Origin: an uncultured Tenacibaculum sp.
GTDB taxonomy: Bacteria > Bacteroidota > Bacteroidia > Flavobacteriales > Flavobacteriaceae
Direction: 5' to 3'
DNA: 64,000 nucleotides
NCBI RefSeq assembly: GCF_947499065.1
Contig: NZ_CANMMT010000009.1
Location: forward strand, 1 to 64,000
In this document: positions 9,264 through 18,730 of the stretch, piece by piece
Position numbering within the stretch: the first letter of the stretch is position 1
Layout: the number at the start of each line of letters is the position of its first letter
Program-made: the position numbers and the translations under genes
Notes under the pieces: model-generated
Database searches by the model: none
Told to the model about the DNA's origin: nothing
The model's input: only the letters and a program-made list of their open reading frames with translations

Positions 9264-10238
9264 TTATTTTAAAACAACATCGTCAGCATCAGTCCAATTC
9301 CACTTTCCTACAATAACTCCATTTTCTACAGTAATAACTCCTGGATTGGCTCTAATTGCAGTTTTTAAAGCAGTTTCATCACAAAAACCAAAAGTATATG
9401 GTAAACCAAATTCTTTTTGTGTAGCTGCTAAGTCTTCAATATAAGAAGCTGTTAAAACATAAATTTCATATCCTTTAGCTTTTGCATCAGCTGCTACTTT
9501 TGAAATAGCTGGTAATCCTTCTTTTTCAGTTTTCTCGAAGTTGTAAAGCATAATTAACATTGCTTTATCTTTACCAAGCATTTCTTCTAATTTATCACCT
9601 TCATCAGTTTCAATCATAAAATCATGAATAGGAGGAACTTCATCGCTTCCATCTTTATATGCCATTCCTTCAGCAATATTAGTTCCTATTGAGTAAGCTC
9701 TAAAATCTATAATTGGTAAGTGTTGTAAAACGTGATATACAATCACTAATGAAAAGAAAACTGAAGCGTATGTAGCTAAAGCACCTACTTTTTTAGAAAT
9801 TAAAGGTGTAATGTATCTTAATCCTATAATTAAAATCACGATAAAAATCATGAATACGACATTTTTATAAAATGTTTCTTTAGGTGTAAGTTTTAAAGCA
9901 TCTCCAAAACAACCACAGTCAGTTACTTTGTTGTAAGTGTATGAATACCAGGTTAAGAATAAGAATACTAAGTTAAGACTAAACAAACTCCAAACCGTAA
10001 ATTTAGGTTTAAAACCTACTAAAAGCATTATTCCTAAAACTAATTCAGTTACAATTAAAAGAATAGAAAAAGGTAAAGTATAAGGAATTAAAAACTCCAT
10101 GTTTAATACTCCTTCACTAAAATATTCCTGAAATTTATATTGAGAACCTATAGGGTCTACTAGTTTTACAAATCCTGAATAAATAAATAAAAGTCCTACA
10201 AGTACTCTTGAAATATGTGTTGAAATTTTTAAAATCAT
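9264..10238 (-). CDS. BT_3928 family DoxX-like membrane protein
   Basis: 324 residues. The N-terminal 150 residues carry four DoxX/MauE-type transmembrane helices with the hallmark VLVGLLFIYSGFVKLVDPIGSQYKF and a CGCFGD motif in the loop (TDCGCFGDALKLTP). A further helix (VGALATYASVFFSLVIVYH) leads to a soluble thioredoxin-fold-like region (DKAMLIMLYNFEKTEKEGL) without a CxxC. Members are thought to act in envelope redox or quinone-linked processes, but no reaction is proven. It follows the DUF1599 gene by 17 bp, as is usual in Bacteroidetes. Confidence 0.88.
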   Translation of the reverse strand: MILKISTHISRVLVGLLFIYSGFVKLVDPIGSQYKFQEYFSEGVLNMEFLIPYTLPFSILLIVTELVLGIMLLVGFKPKFTVWSLFSLNLVFLFLTWYSYTYNKVTDCGCFGDALKLTPKETFYKNVVFMIFIVILIIGLRYITPLISKKVGALATYASVFFSLVIVYHVLQHLPIIDFRAYSIGTNIAEGMAYKDGSDEVPPIHDFMIETDEGDKLEEMLGKDKAMLIMLYNFEKTEKEGLPAISKVAADAKAKGYEIYVLTASYIEDLAATQKEFGLPYTFGFCDETALKTAIRANPGVITVENGVIVGKWNWTDADDVVLK

Positions 10239-10255
10239 TTTTTAAGGGGTTTAGG

Positions 10256-10801
10256 TTAACTGTCTAATTCTGAATGGTGAATCAAAGCAAAAATAGCATA
10301 ATTAATCATATCTTGATAATTTGCGTCTATTCCCTCTGAAACTATAGTCTTTCCTTGGTTATCTTCAATTTGTTTTACACGAAGAAGTTTTTGAAGAATT
10401 AAATCTGTTAAGGAAGAAATTCTCATATCTCTCCATGCTTCACCATAGTCATGGTTTTTATTTTCCATTAACTCTTTGGTAATTTTTACATGTTTGTCGT
10501 ACAAATCAGTAGCATCTTCAGTATTCATATCAGGTTGTTCAACAACTCCTTTTTCTAGCTGAATTAAAGCCATTATTGAATAATTAATAATTCCAATAAA
10601 TTCTGATTTTTCACCTTCATCTACTTTACGTTCAGTGTTTTCTTGTAGTTGTCGGATACGTTGAGCTTTGATAAAAATTTGATCGGTTAATGATGGCAGT
10701 CTTAATATTCTCCATGCACTACCGTAGTCACTCATTTTTTTTATAAACAAACTTCTACATTCTTCAACTACTGAATCGTATTGTTGGGATGTGTTTTGCA
10801 T
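10256..10801 (-). CDS. DUF1599 domain protein (nucleotide modification associated domain)
   Basis: 181 residues made of two tandem copies of one helical module: SLFIKKMSDYGSAWRILRLPSLTDQIFIKA and, about 95 residues later, KELMENKNHDYGEAWRDMRISSLTDLILQK. The repeated DYG-AWR...SLTD pattern is diagnostic of DUF1599. It is a soluble cytosolic protein linked by homology to nucleotide-modification contexts; the reaction is unknown. It is divergent from folP with a 77-bp gap and leads a likely operon with the BT_3928 gene. Confidence 0.88.
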   Translation of the reverse strand: MQNTSQQYDSVVEECRSLFIKKMSDYGSAWRILRLPSLTDQIFIKAQRIRQLQENTERKVDEGEKSEFIGIINYSIMALIQLEKGVVEQPDMNTEDATDLYDKHVKITKELMENKNHDYGEAWRDMRISSLTDLILQKLLRVKQIEDNQGKTIVSEGIDANYQDMINYAIFALIHHSELDS

Positions 10802-10878
10802 CTTTTTTATTTAAAAGTAATCGACCAAAAATAGTAAATATTACAAGCTTTTCGTTTATTTTTACTTGGAAATTTATT

Positions 10879-11703
10879 ATGATGACAATTAATTGTAAAG
10901 GAAGTTTAATAGATCTTTCTTCTCCTAAAGTAATGGGGATTTTAAATATTACCCCCGATTCTTTTTTTGATGGTGGTAAATATAAAAATGAGAAAGAGAT
11001 ACTTATACAGACAGAAAAAATGTTAAATGATGGAGCTACATTTATTGATGTAGGAGCTTATTCGTCAAGACCAGGAGCTAAACATATTTCTGAAGAAGAA
11101 GAGTTACAGAGAATTATACCAGTTATTGAATTATTAGTAAAAAAGTTTCCAGAAATTATAATTTCTGTAGATTCATTTAGGAGTAGGGTAGTAGAGGAAA
11201 CTATTAATACTGGAGCAGCAATTATTAATGATATCTCTGGGGGAGTAATGGATGTTAAAATGTTTGAAACCGTAGCGAAATTACAAGTGCCTTATATTAT
11301 GATGCATATGCAAGGAACTCCTAAAAATATGCAGCAAAACCCTACTTATACTGATATAGTGAGAGAAATAACTTCATTTTTTGCAGCTCAAATTTTTAAG
11401 CTTCGTGAGCTAAAAGTAAATGATGTTATCATTGATGTTGGTTTTGGTTTTGGAAAAACACTAGAACATAATTACGAGTTGTTACAAAAATTAAGTTTAT
11501 TTAAACATTTGAATGTTCCTGTTCTAACTGGGGTTTCTAGAAAATCGATGTTGTATAAATTATTAGATATAACTCCTCAAGAAGCTTTGAATGCGACAAC
11601 AGTAGCTAATACGATTGCTTTGCTAAATGGCACTAATATTTTAAGGGTTCATGATGTAAGAGAAGCGGTAGAAGCTGTTAAAATAGTAGAGCAATTATCA
11701 TAA
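10879..11703 (+). CDS. folP: Dihydropteroate synthase
   Basis: 274 residues. Condenses p-aminobenzoate with dihydropterin pyrophosphate in folate synthesis; target of sulfonamides. Visible motifs: MGILNITPDSFFDGG (pterin and phosphate site), DVGAYSSRPGA, SVDSF, NDISGG, MHMQGTPKNMQ, DVGFGFGKT, TGVSRKSM and RVHDV. Length is normal. Two adjacent ATGs (10879, 10882) are possible starts; a longer frame from 10789 adds a non-homologous tail that crosses the divergent gene, so it is rejected. cdaA follows after 34 bp, an order common in Bacteroidetes. Confidence 0.96.
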   Translation: MMTINCKGSLIDLSSPKVMGILNITPDSFFDGGKYKNEKEILIQTEKMLNDGATFIDVGAYSSRPGAKHISEEEELQRIIPVIELLVKKFPEIIISVDSFRSRVVEETINTGAAIINDISGGVMDVKMFETVAKLQVPYIMMHMQGTPKNMQQNPTYTDIVREITSFFAAQIFKLRELKVNDVIIDVGFGFGKTLEHNYELLQKLSLFKHLNVPVLTGVSRKSMLYKLLDITPQEALNATTVANTIALLNGTNILRVHDVREAVEAVKIVEQLS

Positions 11704-11737
11704 AATGATTACATTTACTAAAACTTCTATAAAATAA

Positions 11738-12520
11738 ATGAGTTTAGATTTTATTGATTTTTCGTTTCTGGATGTGCTTGATATTATTTTAGTCGCTGTA
11801 CTTTTATATTATATATACAAGTTATTAAAAGGAACGGTAGCCATTAATATAGTTATTGGAATCGCTTTAATTTTTTTGATTTGGAAAATTACCCAAGCAC
11901 TTCATATGGAGATGCTTAGTGGAATATTAGGTTATTTACTTTCTGGAGGAGTTATTGCGCTGATTATAGTATTTCAACAAGAAATTAGAAAGTTTTTATT
12001 AATGATAGGTACCACTAATTTTTCTACGAAACGTGGGTTTTTAAATCAATTAAAATTTTTACAATCGGAAATCAATTCAGAAATTGATATTGAAACAATT
12101 TTAAAAGCGTGTTTTAATTTATCGAAAACTAAAACAGGAGCTTTAATAGTAATTGAAAAAACGAATAATTTAGATTTTCTAATTAATACTGGGGATAAAA
12201 TGAATGCGCTAGTAAATGAGGCAATACTAGAAAGTATTTTTTATAAAAATAGCCCTTTACATGATGGCGCTACAGTTATTAGAGACAACTACATTATTGC
12301 TACTCGTGTTATTTTACCGGTTTCAGATAGTATGAAAATTCCTTCTAGGTTTGGATTAAGACATAGAGCAGCGATAGGTGTTACTGAAAAAACAGATGCA
12401 ATTTGTTTATTAGTATCAGAAGAAACAGGTGAAATATCGTATATAAATAATGGAGAGTTTGTATTGTATAAAACTCCAGAAGAATTATTTAAGAAATTAC
12501 AAAAAGATTTAACTGCATAA
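11738..12520 (+). CDS. cdaA: Diadenylate cyclase CdaA
   Basis: 260 residues. Makes c-di-AMP from two ATP at the membrane. Three N-terminal transmembrane helices (about 10-75) precede a DAC domain with both catalytic signatures: SPLHDGATVI (DGA) and GLRHRAAIG (RHR). Co-transcription with folP is likely. A strong terminator follows immediately, so it is the last gene of the unit. The CdaR and GlmM partners known from Firmicutes are not encoded next to it. Confidence 0.95.
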   Translation: MSLDFIDFSFLDVLDIILVAVLLYYIYKLLKGTVAINIVIGIALIFLIWKITQALHMEMLSGILGYLLSGGVIALIIVFQQEIRKFLLMIGTTNFSTKRGFLNQLKFLQSEINSEIDIETILKACFNLSKTKTGALIVIEKTNNLDFLINTGDKMNALVNEAILESIFYKNSPLHDGATVIRDNYIIATRVILPVSDSMKIPSRFGLRHRAAIGVTEKTDAICLLVSEETGEISYINNGEFVLYKTPEELFKKLQKDLTA

Positions 12521-12546
12521 AAAAAGCTCGCTAAAGCGAGCTTTTT
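12521..12546. terminator. Bidirectional terminator after cdaA
   Basis: A perfect AAAAAGCTCGC / GCGAGCTTTTT stem with a four-base TAAA loop abuts the cdaA stop. It also serves the convergent lipoprotein gene ending at 12568. Confidence 0.92.
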
Positions 12547-12567
12547 AGTTTTTATAAAAATCTAAAA

Positions 12568-13023
12568 TTATTTAGCTGGTGCCATTTTAGATTGGATAGC
12601 TGTCATTACACTGTTAAATTTCTTAGCAGTTTCAGCATCTAAAGAACTTACTATTTCTTTTCCTTTAGCAGCTAATTCTACACCTTTTTTAGCTAATTCA
12701 GTATTCTTAAGAACATCTCCTTTTGCGTCGATATAATCTTTTGCGTAAGCAGCATAACTTTTTACGTATGCGTCTACTTTTTCGTTGTCAAAACTAGGGA
12801 TAGTTACCCCTTCTAAAGCAGACTCAACAGCTTCAGTAGCTTTTTCTACAGCAGCTTCTGCTTCTTCAACAACTTTAGTTGCAGCCTCAGTAGTAGCTTC
12901 AGCAGCTTTTTCAGTTGCTTCAACAGCAGCATCTGTAGCAGCTTTAGTTTCTTCTTTTGCGTTTTTACATGAAGTTGCTAATAAAGCTCCAACAACAAAT
13001 ACAGATAAAATTACTTTTTTCAT
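12568..13023 (-). CDS. Ala/Glu-rich amphipathic-helix lipoprotein
   Basis: 151 residues with a lipobox at LLATSC (Cys19). Residues ~25-70 are an Ala-Glu-Lys-Thr repetitive stretch (AATDAAVEATEKAAEATTEA) with 11-residue-like periodicity, as in apolipoprotein or LEA-type amphipathic helices. A less biased helical C-terminus (KVDAYVKSYAAYAKDYIDA) follows. It is probably anchored in the inner leaflet of an outer membrane. Similar abundant lipoproteins occur in Flavobacteria, but I know of no proven function. Single gene; the terminator at 12521 is shared. Confidence 0.75.
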   Translation of the reverse strand: MKKVILSVFVVGALLATSCKNAKEETKAATDAAVEATEKAAEATTEAATKVVEEAEAAVEKATEAVESALEGVTIPSFDNEKVDAYVKSYAAYAKDYIDAKGDVLKNTELAKKGVELAAKGKEIVSSLDAETAKKFNSVMTAIQSKMAPAK

Positions 13024-13093
13024 GATTAATTGATTTTTAGTTTAAATTGATTGAGTAACAAATTTATTGTTTTGAGTCTCTTAAACAAATTAT

Positions 13094-14860
13094 TTATGAA
13101 ATAATTTCTGTGCTAAATTGTTTGTCGTAAAGATTTTTATAGTAACCATTATCTTTTTTAAGCAGTTCTGTATGGCTTCCTTGCTCTACAATTTCACCTT
13201 TATCCATTACAATAATTGTGTCCGATTTTTTAATCGTTGCAAGCCTGTGAGCAATTACAATAGATGTTCTATTTTTAGTTATTTTATCTGTAGCATATTG
13301 AATCATTTGTTCAGAATGAGTATCTACAGAAGAAGTTGCTTCATCTAAAATTAAAATACTAGGTTTACTAACATAAGCACGTAAAAAAGCAATTAATTGT
13401 CGCTGACCAGAAGAAAGCATTGCACCTCTTTCTTTAACATTGTATTGATAATTGTTAGGTAAGCTCATTATAAATTCATGAATACCTATTTGTTTGGCTG
13501 CTTCTTTAACTTCTTCAAGAGAAATATCCTCATTTTTTAAAGTAATATTATTGTAGATGGTATCTGAAAATAGGAAAACATCTTGTAAAACCACTGCTAC
13601 TTTTTTACGTAAAGAGTTGATCTCGTAATCTTGAACAGGAATAGTATCAATACAAATAGTACCGCTATCAATTTCGTAAAAACGGTTGATAAGATTTATA
13701 ATTGTGGATTTTCCTGCTCCGGTAGCTCCAACAATGGCAACAGTATCTCCTTTTTTAACATTAAAACTAATACCTTTTAATATTTCTTCTCCTTTAATGT
13801 AGCTAAAACGAACATCTTTAAAATTAATATTTCCTTCTAAAGATTCTGCTGTAATATTTCCATCTTTATTAATTGAGCTTTCTGTGTCAATTACTTTAAA
13901 AACACGTTCACCTGCTACAATTCCCATTTGTAGTTGGTTAAATTTATCGGCAATTTGACGAAGTGGTCTAAATAACATCTGAGCCATTTTGATAAACCCA
14001 ATAATAGCTCCCACTGATATGGCGCTATTGTCTATTACTTGTAACCCTCCATACCATACAATTAACCCAATAGCAATTGACGATAAAATTTCAGCAATAG
14101 GGAAGAAGATAGAGTAGTACCAAACTGTTTTTATATGTGCTTTTTTGTGTTTGTTGTTAATCTCTACGAAATTTTGGTATTCAATTTTCTCACGATTAAA
14201 AAGCTGAACAATTTTCATTCCTGTAACTCTTTCCTGTACAAATCCATTTAGGTTTGCTACTTGATTTCTTACATCTTGGAATGTTGATTTTATCGCTATT
14301 TGGAAAAGTTTGGTAGCATAAATTAAAACAGGTAATGTTACCAATGCTATTATAGTTAGTTTCCAGTTGGTAAATGCCATAACGATAATTACCACTATCA
14401 TTTTAAGAATATCACTAACAATCATAAAAACTCCTTGAGTAAAGAAGTTTGCAATGGTTTCAATATCAGAAACTACTCTTGTAACTAGTTTACCCACAGA
14501 TGAATTATCAAAATACCCCATTTTAAAATCGAGTATTTTTCTAAATGTTTTTGTTCTAATATCTTTTATAATATGCTGTCCTACCCAATTTGCATAATAA
14601 ATAAAACTAAACTGAAATAATACTTGAATAAGCAATACAGCAAACATTGCTATTGTATAATATAGTAGGGTTGTTTGATTTTTGTTTGCAACAAAATCAT
14701 CAATAGCAGTCATTAATATAACTGGACTTAATACAGCAAAACCAGCAAGTAATATTGTAGAAGTTGCTGCTATAATAAATCGGGTGCGGTATTTTTTTGC
14801 AAAACTCATTAGTCTTACAAAAATTTTAATGTCAAATGCTTTTCCTGTTGATGTACTCAC
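13094..14860 (-). CDS. MsbA-like ABC exporter (fused permease and ATPase)
   Basis: 588 residues, a half-transporter that would act as a homodimer. Six transmembrane helices (about 25-310) precede one ATPase domain: Walker A GATGAGKST (378-386), signature LSSGQRQ, Walker B ILILDEATSSVD and H-loop IVIAHRL. It belongs to the lipid/multidrug exporter group; the substrate cannot be read from sequence. The start is GTG at 14860, whose first base is the last base of the truA TAG stop (TAGTG), suggesting translational coupling. Next in-frame ATG is 17 codons in and would cut into the first helix region. Confidence 0.9.
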   Translation of the reverse strand: MSTSTGKAFDIKIFVRLMSFAKKYRTRFIIAATSTILLAGFAVLSPVILMTAIDDFVANKNQTTLLYYTIAMFAVLLIQVLFQFSFIYYANWVGQHIIKDIRTKTFRKILDFKMGYFDNSSVGKLVTRVVSDIETIANFFTQGVFMIVSDILKMIVVIIVMAFTNWKLTIIALVTLPVLIYATKLFQIAIKSTFQDVRNQVANLNGFVQERVTGMKIVQLFNREKIEYQNFVEINNKHKKAHIKTVWYYSIFFPIAEILSSIAIGLIVWYGGLQVIDNSAISVGAIIGFIKMAQMLFRPLRQIADKFNQLQMGIVAGERVFKVIDTESSINKDGNITAESLEGNINFKDVRFSYIKGEEILKGISFNVKKGDTVAIVGATGAGKSTIINLINRFYEIDSGTICIDTIPVQDYEINSLRKKVAVVLQDVFLFSDTIYNNITLKNEDISLEEVKEAAKQIGIHEFIMSLPNNYQYNVKERGAMLSSGQRQLIAFLRAYVSKPSILILDEATSSVDTHSEQMIQYATDKITKNRTSIVIAHRLATIKKSDTIIVMDKGEIVEQGSHTELLKKDNGYYKNLYDKQFSTEIIS

Positions 14861-15594
14861 TATATATAATCGTATGCTACTTTTGTTAAAAATAATCCTT
14901 TTGCTGGAACAGATGTTCCTGCATTGCTTCTATTTTTACTTTCTATGATTTTTCTAAAATCGTCAATTGTAATTTTTCCTTGTCCTACATCCATTAAAGT
15001 TCCAACAATTGCTCTTACCATATTACGTAAAAACCTGTTAGCACTAATATGAAATGTTAATTCATTTCCGTTTAAAACCCATTCTGCATTGGTTACTTTG
15101 CAATTAAAAGTGTAAACTTCTGTTTTTACTTTTGAAAAACACTCAAAATCTTCATACTCATATAAAATAGCAGCTGCTTGATTCATTAAATCAAGATTCA
15201 ATTTTTGATTGTATAATTGCCATGAACTATCTAATAAAAAAGGATTTCTACCAAGCCAAATTTTATATTCATAACTTCTGCTACTAGCATCAAAACGTGC
15301 ATGGGCTTCGTTGTGAACTAATTTAGTATTAAATATAACAATATCATCTGGTAAAATAGAATTTAACCTGAAGGCAAAATTGTCGTCTAGTTTTTTATCA
15401 GTGTCAAAATGTGCATACATTTGAGAAGCATGTACACCAGCATCCGTTCTACCAGCGCCAACAATACTTATTTCTTCTCTAAGTACTGTGCTAATAGCCT
15501 TGTTTATTTTTTCTTGAACTGTTATTGCGTCTGGTTGTACCTGCCAACCATGATAGCTTTTTCCGTTATAAGCTAACTCGATAAAATACCTCAA
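14860..15594 (-). CDS. truA: tRNA pseudouridine(38-40) synthase TruA
   Basis: 244 residues. Isomerises uridines 38-40 in the tRNA anticodon arm. The catalytic motif GRTDAGVHA (nucleophilic Asp), the N-terminal ELAYNGKSYHGWQVQPDA and the HISANRFLRNMVRAIVGTL block are all present. Length is normal for the family. Its stop overlaps the GTG start of the ABC exporter by one base. Promoter not resolved. Confidence 0.97.
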   Translation of the reverse strand: MRYFIELAYNGKSYHGWQVQPDAITVQEKINKAISTVLREEISIVGAGRTDAGVHASQMYAHFDTDKKLDDNFAFRLNSILPDDIVIFNTKLVHNEAHARFDASSRSYEYKIWLGRNPFLLDSSWQLYNQKLNLDLMNQAAAILYEYEDFECFSKVKTEVYTFNCKVTNAEWVLNGNELTFHISANRFLRNMVRAIVGTLMDVGQGKITIDDFRKIIESKNRSNAGTSVPAKGLFLTKVAYDYI

Positions 15595-15748
15595 ATAAAA
15601 TGAAATTTTAAAAAGCTAAATTATGAAATTATAAACTTAGTTTTATGGCTTAAAAAAATAAAATGCTCTGATGTTATTTTATATAATAATCAAGTGTTTT
15701 TTTTAAGTTTGTATGTGCTAATATTAGAGATTTGTTAGTTTTGTTGTA

Positions 15749-16246
15749 ATGAAAAAAATCTTATTACTTTCCGATACCCACAGTTTTATTGATAATCAAA
15801 TTTTAAAGTTTGTAAAACAAGCAGATGAAGTTTGGCATGCTGGTGATATTGGTGATTTAAAAGTTACTGATACTCTAAAAAAATACAAACCTTTAAGAGC
15901 GGTTTATGGTAATATTGATGATAAAGATGCAAGAGCTGAGTTTCCTTTGGATAATAAGTTTGTTATTGAAGGTGTTTCTGTGTGGATTACTCATATTGGT
16001 GGATATCCTAATAAGTATAACTTAAGAGTTAGAGAAGAGTTAAAAAGAGAACGCCCAAAGCTTTTTATTTGTGGGCATTCTCATATTTTAAAAGTTCAAT
16101 TTGATGAAAAACTTAAGTTATTACATTTAAACCCAGGAGCTGCTGGGAATCATGGTTTTCATAAAGTAAGAACTATGTTGCGTTTTGAAATAGATAAAGG
16201 AGTTATTACGAATATGGAAGTAATTGAATTAGCTCACAGAGGATAA
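15749..16246 (+). CDS. YfcE/MJ0936-type metallophosphoesterase
   Basis: 165 residues. Calcineurin-like fold with the metal-binding series LLSDTHS, HAGDIGD, VYGNIDD and CGHSH...NPGAAG, all intact. These enzymes are small Mn-dependent phosphodiesterases with poorly defined cell substrates. Candidate -7 boxes TAAGTTTG (15704-15711) and TAGTTTTG (15736-15743) lie upstream. The 3' end overlaps the convergent histidine kinase gene by 18 bp. Confidence 0.92.
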   Translation: MKKILLLSDTHSFIDNQILKFVKQADEVWHAGDIGDLKVTDTLKKYKPLRAVYGNIDDKDARAEFPLDNKFVIEGVSVWITHIGGYPNKYNLRVREELKRERPKLFICGHSHILKVQFDEKLKLLHLNPGAAGNHGFHKVRTMLRFEIDKGVITNMEVIELAHRG

Positions 16247-18037
16247 ACTACCATATTCTTTTTGTTGTTGTATTGGAACTAGTATAAAAACTTCTGTTCC
16301 TTTATCAGGTTCTGAATCAATGGCAAGTTTACCGTTCATCATTTTGATACGAGCTTCTATTTGATTTAGTCCAATACCATCATTAATAGAAGAAGATGAG
16401 GTAGCAAAACCTACCCCATCATCTTTGACAAGAATAGTTAGTTGATTATTCTCTGCTTTTAATATGATTTCTGCGTTATTTGCATTACTATGTTTTATAA
16501 TGTTATTTATTAGTTCTTGAATAACATTAAATATTTTAATCTCAAATTCCTGATTATATCTGCTAATGTTATTTGCTTTAACTTCAAAAGCTAATTCACT
16601 ATTTGAATATTTTTTGACAACATCTTTTAAAGCATATTCTAAACCAAATTTTAATAGAATTGAAGAGATTAAATTATGTGATAAATCTCTTACCTTTTGA
16701 GAGGCTTCTAAAATAATTTGTCTAGTTTTTTCAATTTCTTGAGGAGTATCTCCGTTGAATTGTTTTTTGGTAGCACTTAAATGCATGTTAGCAGATGATA
16801 GTAATGCACTCACATTATCGTGTAAAGTTTCTGCTATTTGTTTTCGCTCTGTTTCTTTACCGTCTATGGTTGCATTTAATATTTTTATTTGTGCGTCTGA
16901 CTTTAACTTTTCTATACTTTGCTGTTGTAATAAGTCCGACTCTGAAAGTTTTAATTGTAAGTTTCTTTGTCTTAGTTTGTAATTATATACAACAACACCA
17001 GAAATTACTATAATTAATAAGCTTAGAGCTCCAAAGAGCAAAGTTGTTTTACTGTCTTTAGCTTCAAGTAATTTTCTTTGTTCTTCTGCAAAAGCAGTTT
17101 TTTCTTTTTCAATATCTAGTTTACTTCTAGCGTAAATTTGTTCAATTGTTCGTCTAATTTCTTGATCTCTCAAGTCATCTTTAATTAGATAAGATTTTTC
17201 TTGATAATCATAAGCTGTATAGTCTTTAAGCATGTACAAGGCAAATGCAAGATTGTAATATAAATCTTCTTTGAATTTTATTGATTTAGAACTATTATCT
17301 TTTTCAATTAAATCCAGTCCTTTAAAATAAGTCTCTTTTGCAGCTGAATAGTTTTTCTCTAATAAATAAATATTAGCTAAGTTTCCAAGAGCAGCAGCTT
17401 CATCAATTTTTTGATTTTGAGATTTATGTATAGTTATAGATTTTTGAACATAAACTTTTGCAGAGTCAAACATATTTTTTTCAAGAAACAAACCTGAAAG
17501 ATTATTGAAAACTCTAGCTTTAACTGAATTTACTTCATTGTTAAATGATGGAATTTCAATTACTTTTTTATAATATGTGTTAGCGCTATCTTTCTTCTTG
17601 AGTTTATGATATAAACTACCTATTTTTAATAAAACTTCAGCTAATGAATTGTCCTTTCTGTATACTTTGTTTTTTAACTTTATTTCATTAAGAAAAATAT
17701 TTTCCTCCTTAATAATTTTTAATGCTTCTTTATAATAAATAAGACTTTTCTCATTATTATTTAGCTTGAAAAAAATGTCTCCTAAAGTTAAGTTTATTAA
17801 GTATTGATACTCGTCTTTTTCTTTTTTATGCTTATTTAAGAAACTTAGTCCTAACTTAAGAGATTTAACATATTCTTTATCGTTGAATAATGTTTTTATT
17901 TTTGTGTAATTTTTATTTTTTATACTATCATTATTAATGCTATTTGAATAATTTTTATTAATAAAAACTAATTGAAATAGAATTAAAAAAAGGAAGTTGT
18001 TTTTTTTAAAAATAAATTTATTATACAAAATCTCCAT
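16229..18037 (-). CDS. TPR sensor histidine kinase (NarX/DegS type)
   Basis: 602 residues. N-terminal signal/membrane segment (10-27), TPR-like repeats (about 45-290) probably in the periplasm, then a transmembrane helix (333-352) and coiled coil. A HisKA_3 dimerisation domain follows with phospho-acceptor His406 in ERKQIAETLHDN. The HATPase_c domain has N box QELINNIIKHS (508-518), DDGVGF (539-544) and GIGL (554-557). The kinase probably pairs with the NarL-type regulator at 18988-19638. Its start overlaps the end of the upstream lipoprotein gene by 17 bp, implying coupled translation. The signal sensed is unknown. Confidence 0.92.
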   Translation of the reverse strand: MEILYNKFIFKKNNFLFLILFQLVFINKNYSNSINNDSIKNKNYTKIKTLFNDKEYVKSLKLGLSFLNKHKKEKDEYQYLINLTLGDIFFKLNNNEKSLIYYKEALKIIKEENIFLNEIKLKNKVYRKDNSLAEVLLKIGSLYHKLKKKDSANTYYKKVIEIPSFNNEVNSVKARVFNNLSGLFLEKNMFDSAKVYVQKSITIHKSQNQKIDEAAALGNLANIYLLEKNYSAAKETYFKGLDLIEKDNSSKSIKFKEDLYYNLAFALYMLKDYTAYDYQEKSYLIKDDLRDQEIRRTIEQIYARSKLDIEKEKTAFAEEQRKLLEAKDSKTTLLFGALSLLIIVISGVVVYNYKLRQRNLQLKLSESDLLQQQSIEKLKSDAQIKILNATIDGKETERKQIAETLHDNVSALLSSANMHLSATKKQFNGDTPQEIEKTRQIILEASQKVRDLSHNLISSILLKFGLEYALKDVVKKYSNSELAFEVKANNISRYNQEFEIKIFNVIQELINNIIKHSNANNAEIILKAENNQLTILVKDDGVGFATSSSSINDGIGLNQIEARIKMMNGKLAIDSEPDKGTEVFILVPIQQQKEYGSLSSVS

Positions 18038-18698
18038 TGTTTATTATGACTCTAGGTTTGTTTTCAGTTGATAAATATTGTTCCTGACTTTTTCCTGAAT
18101 ATTTATGGTTAACAAAATCTAATTTTAATATATTTTCAGATGAGACATTAATCGTTCTTGAAAAGTCTTTTTGTTTAGAGTCTCCCTTAGATAAATGAAT
18201 TTCATAAGTTTCGATATTTTCATTATAAACAAAGTCAGTAGCTACATTGTCATTAACTTTAAAATTTAACTGAAAAGTACCATCATTATTTTTTGTAATA
18301 CTATAGGAATTTAAAAATTCAGTGACTCCTTTCTTTGCAAAGGTAATATTTTCATCTTGGACAGATATTTTGGTTCTTTTTCCTTTATTAGATTCTAAAA
18401 AACCAATTTTTAGTTGATCGTTTTGGATGGCAAAGTCATTGCTGTGTTTACTTGCTGTGTTATGATTTGCTTCTGATAATATAATTTCATTTGACAAGTC
18501 TACATTTTTGACTGTAGTAACCTCTGTATTGTTAGTAGTGTTAAAGTCAATAGAATAAGCGCCATTGGCATCTCTTTTTAGGGTGTACGACTTTAATAAA
18601 TTTTCTTGAGCGTTGTTGATAAGACCTTCATTTTCATTAGAAGAACAAGATCCAAGAATGATACTTAATGCTAGAATAAATGGAGTGAATTTGTTCAT
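18021..18698 (-). CDS. Lipoprotein of unknown function, upstream of the kinase
   Basis: 225 residues with a lipobox at ILGSC (Cys18). The body seems to contain two similar halves of ~85 residues: LLKSYTLKRDANGAYSIDFN and FLNSYSITKNNDGTFQLNFK, each followed by an acidic beta-rich segment. I do not recognise a family. The 17-bp overlap with the kinase gene suggests it supplies or modulates the signal for the kinase. It sits downstream of the G-tract repeats at 18731-18980, which fall in its promoter region. Confidence 0.75.
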   Translation of the reverse strand: MNKFTPFILALSIILGSCSSNENEGLINNAQENLLKSYTLKRDANGAYSIDFNTTNNTEVTTVKNVDLSNEIILSEANHNTASKHSNDFAIQNDQLKIGFLESNKGKRTKISVQDENITFAKKGVTEFLNSYSITKNNDGTFQLNFKVNDNVATDFVYNENIETYEIHLSKGDSKQKDFSRTINVSSENILKLDFVNHKYSGKSQEQYLSTENKPRVIINNGDFV

Positions 18699-18730
18699 GA
18701 TGTAATGTTTTAAATTGTTATTTTATTTAA

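Noticed and set aside
10789..10878. Longer N-terminus for folP
   Set aside because: It would cross the start of the divergent DUF1599 gene and adds residues not found in the family.
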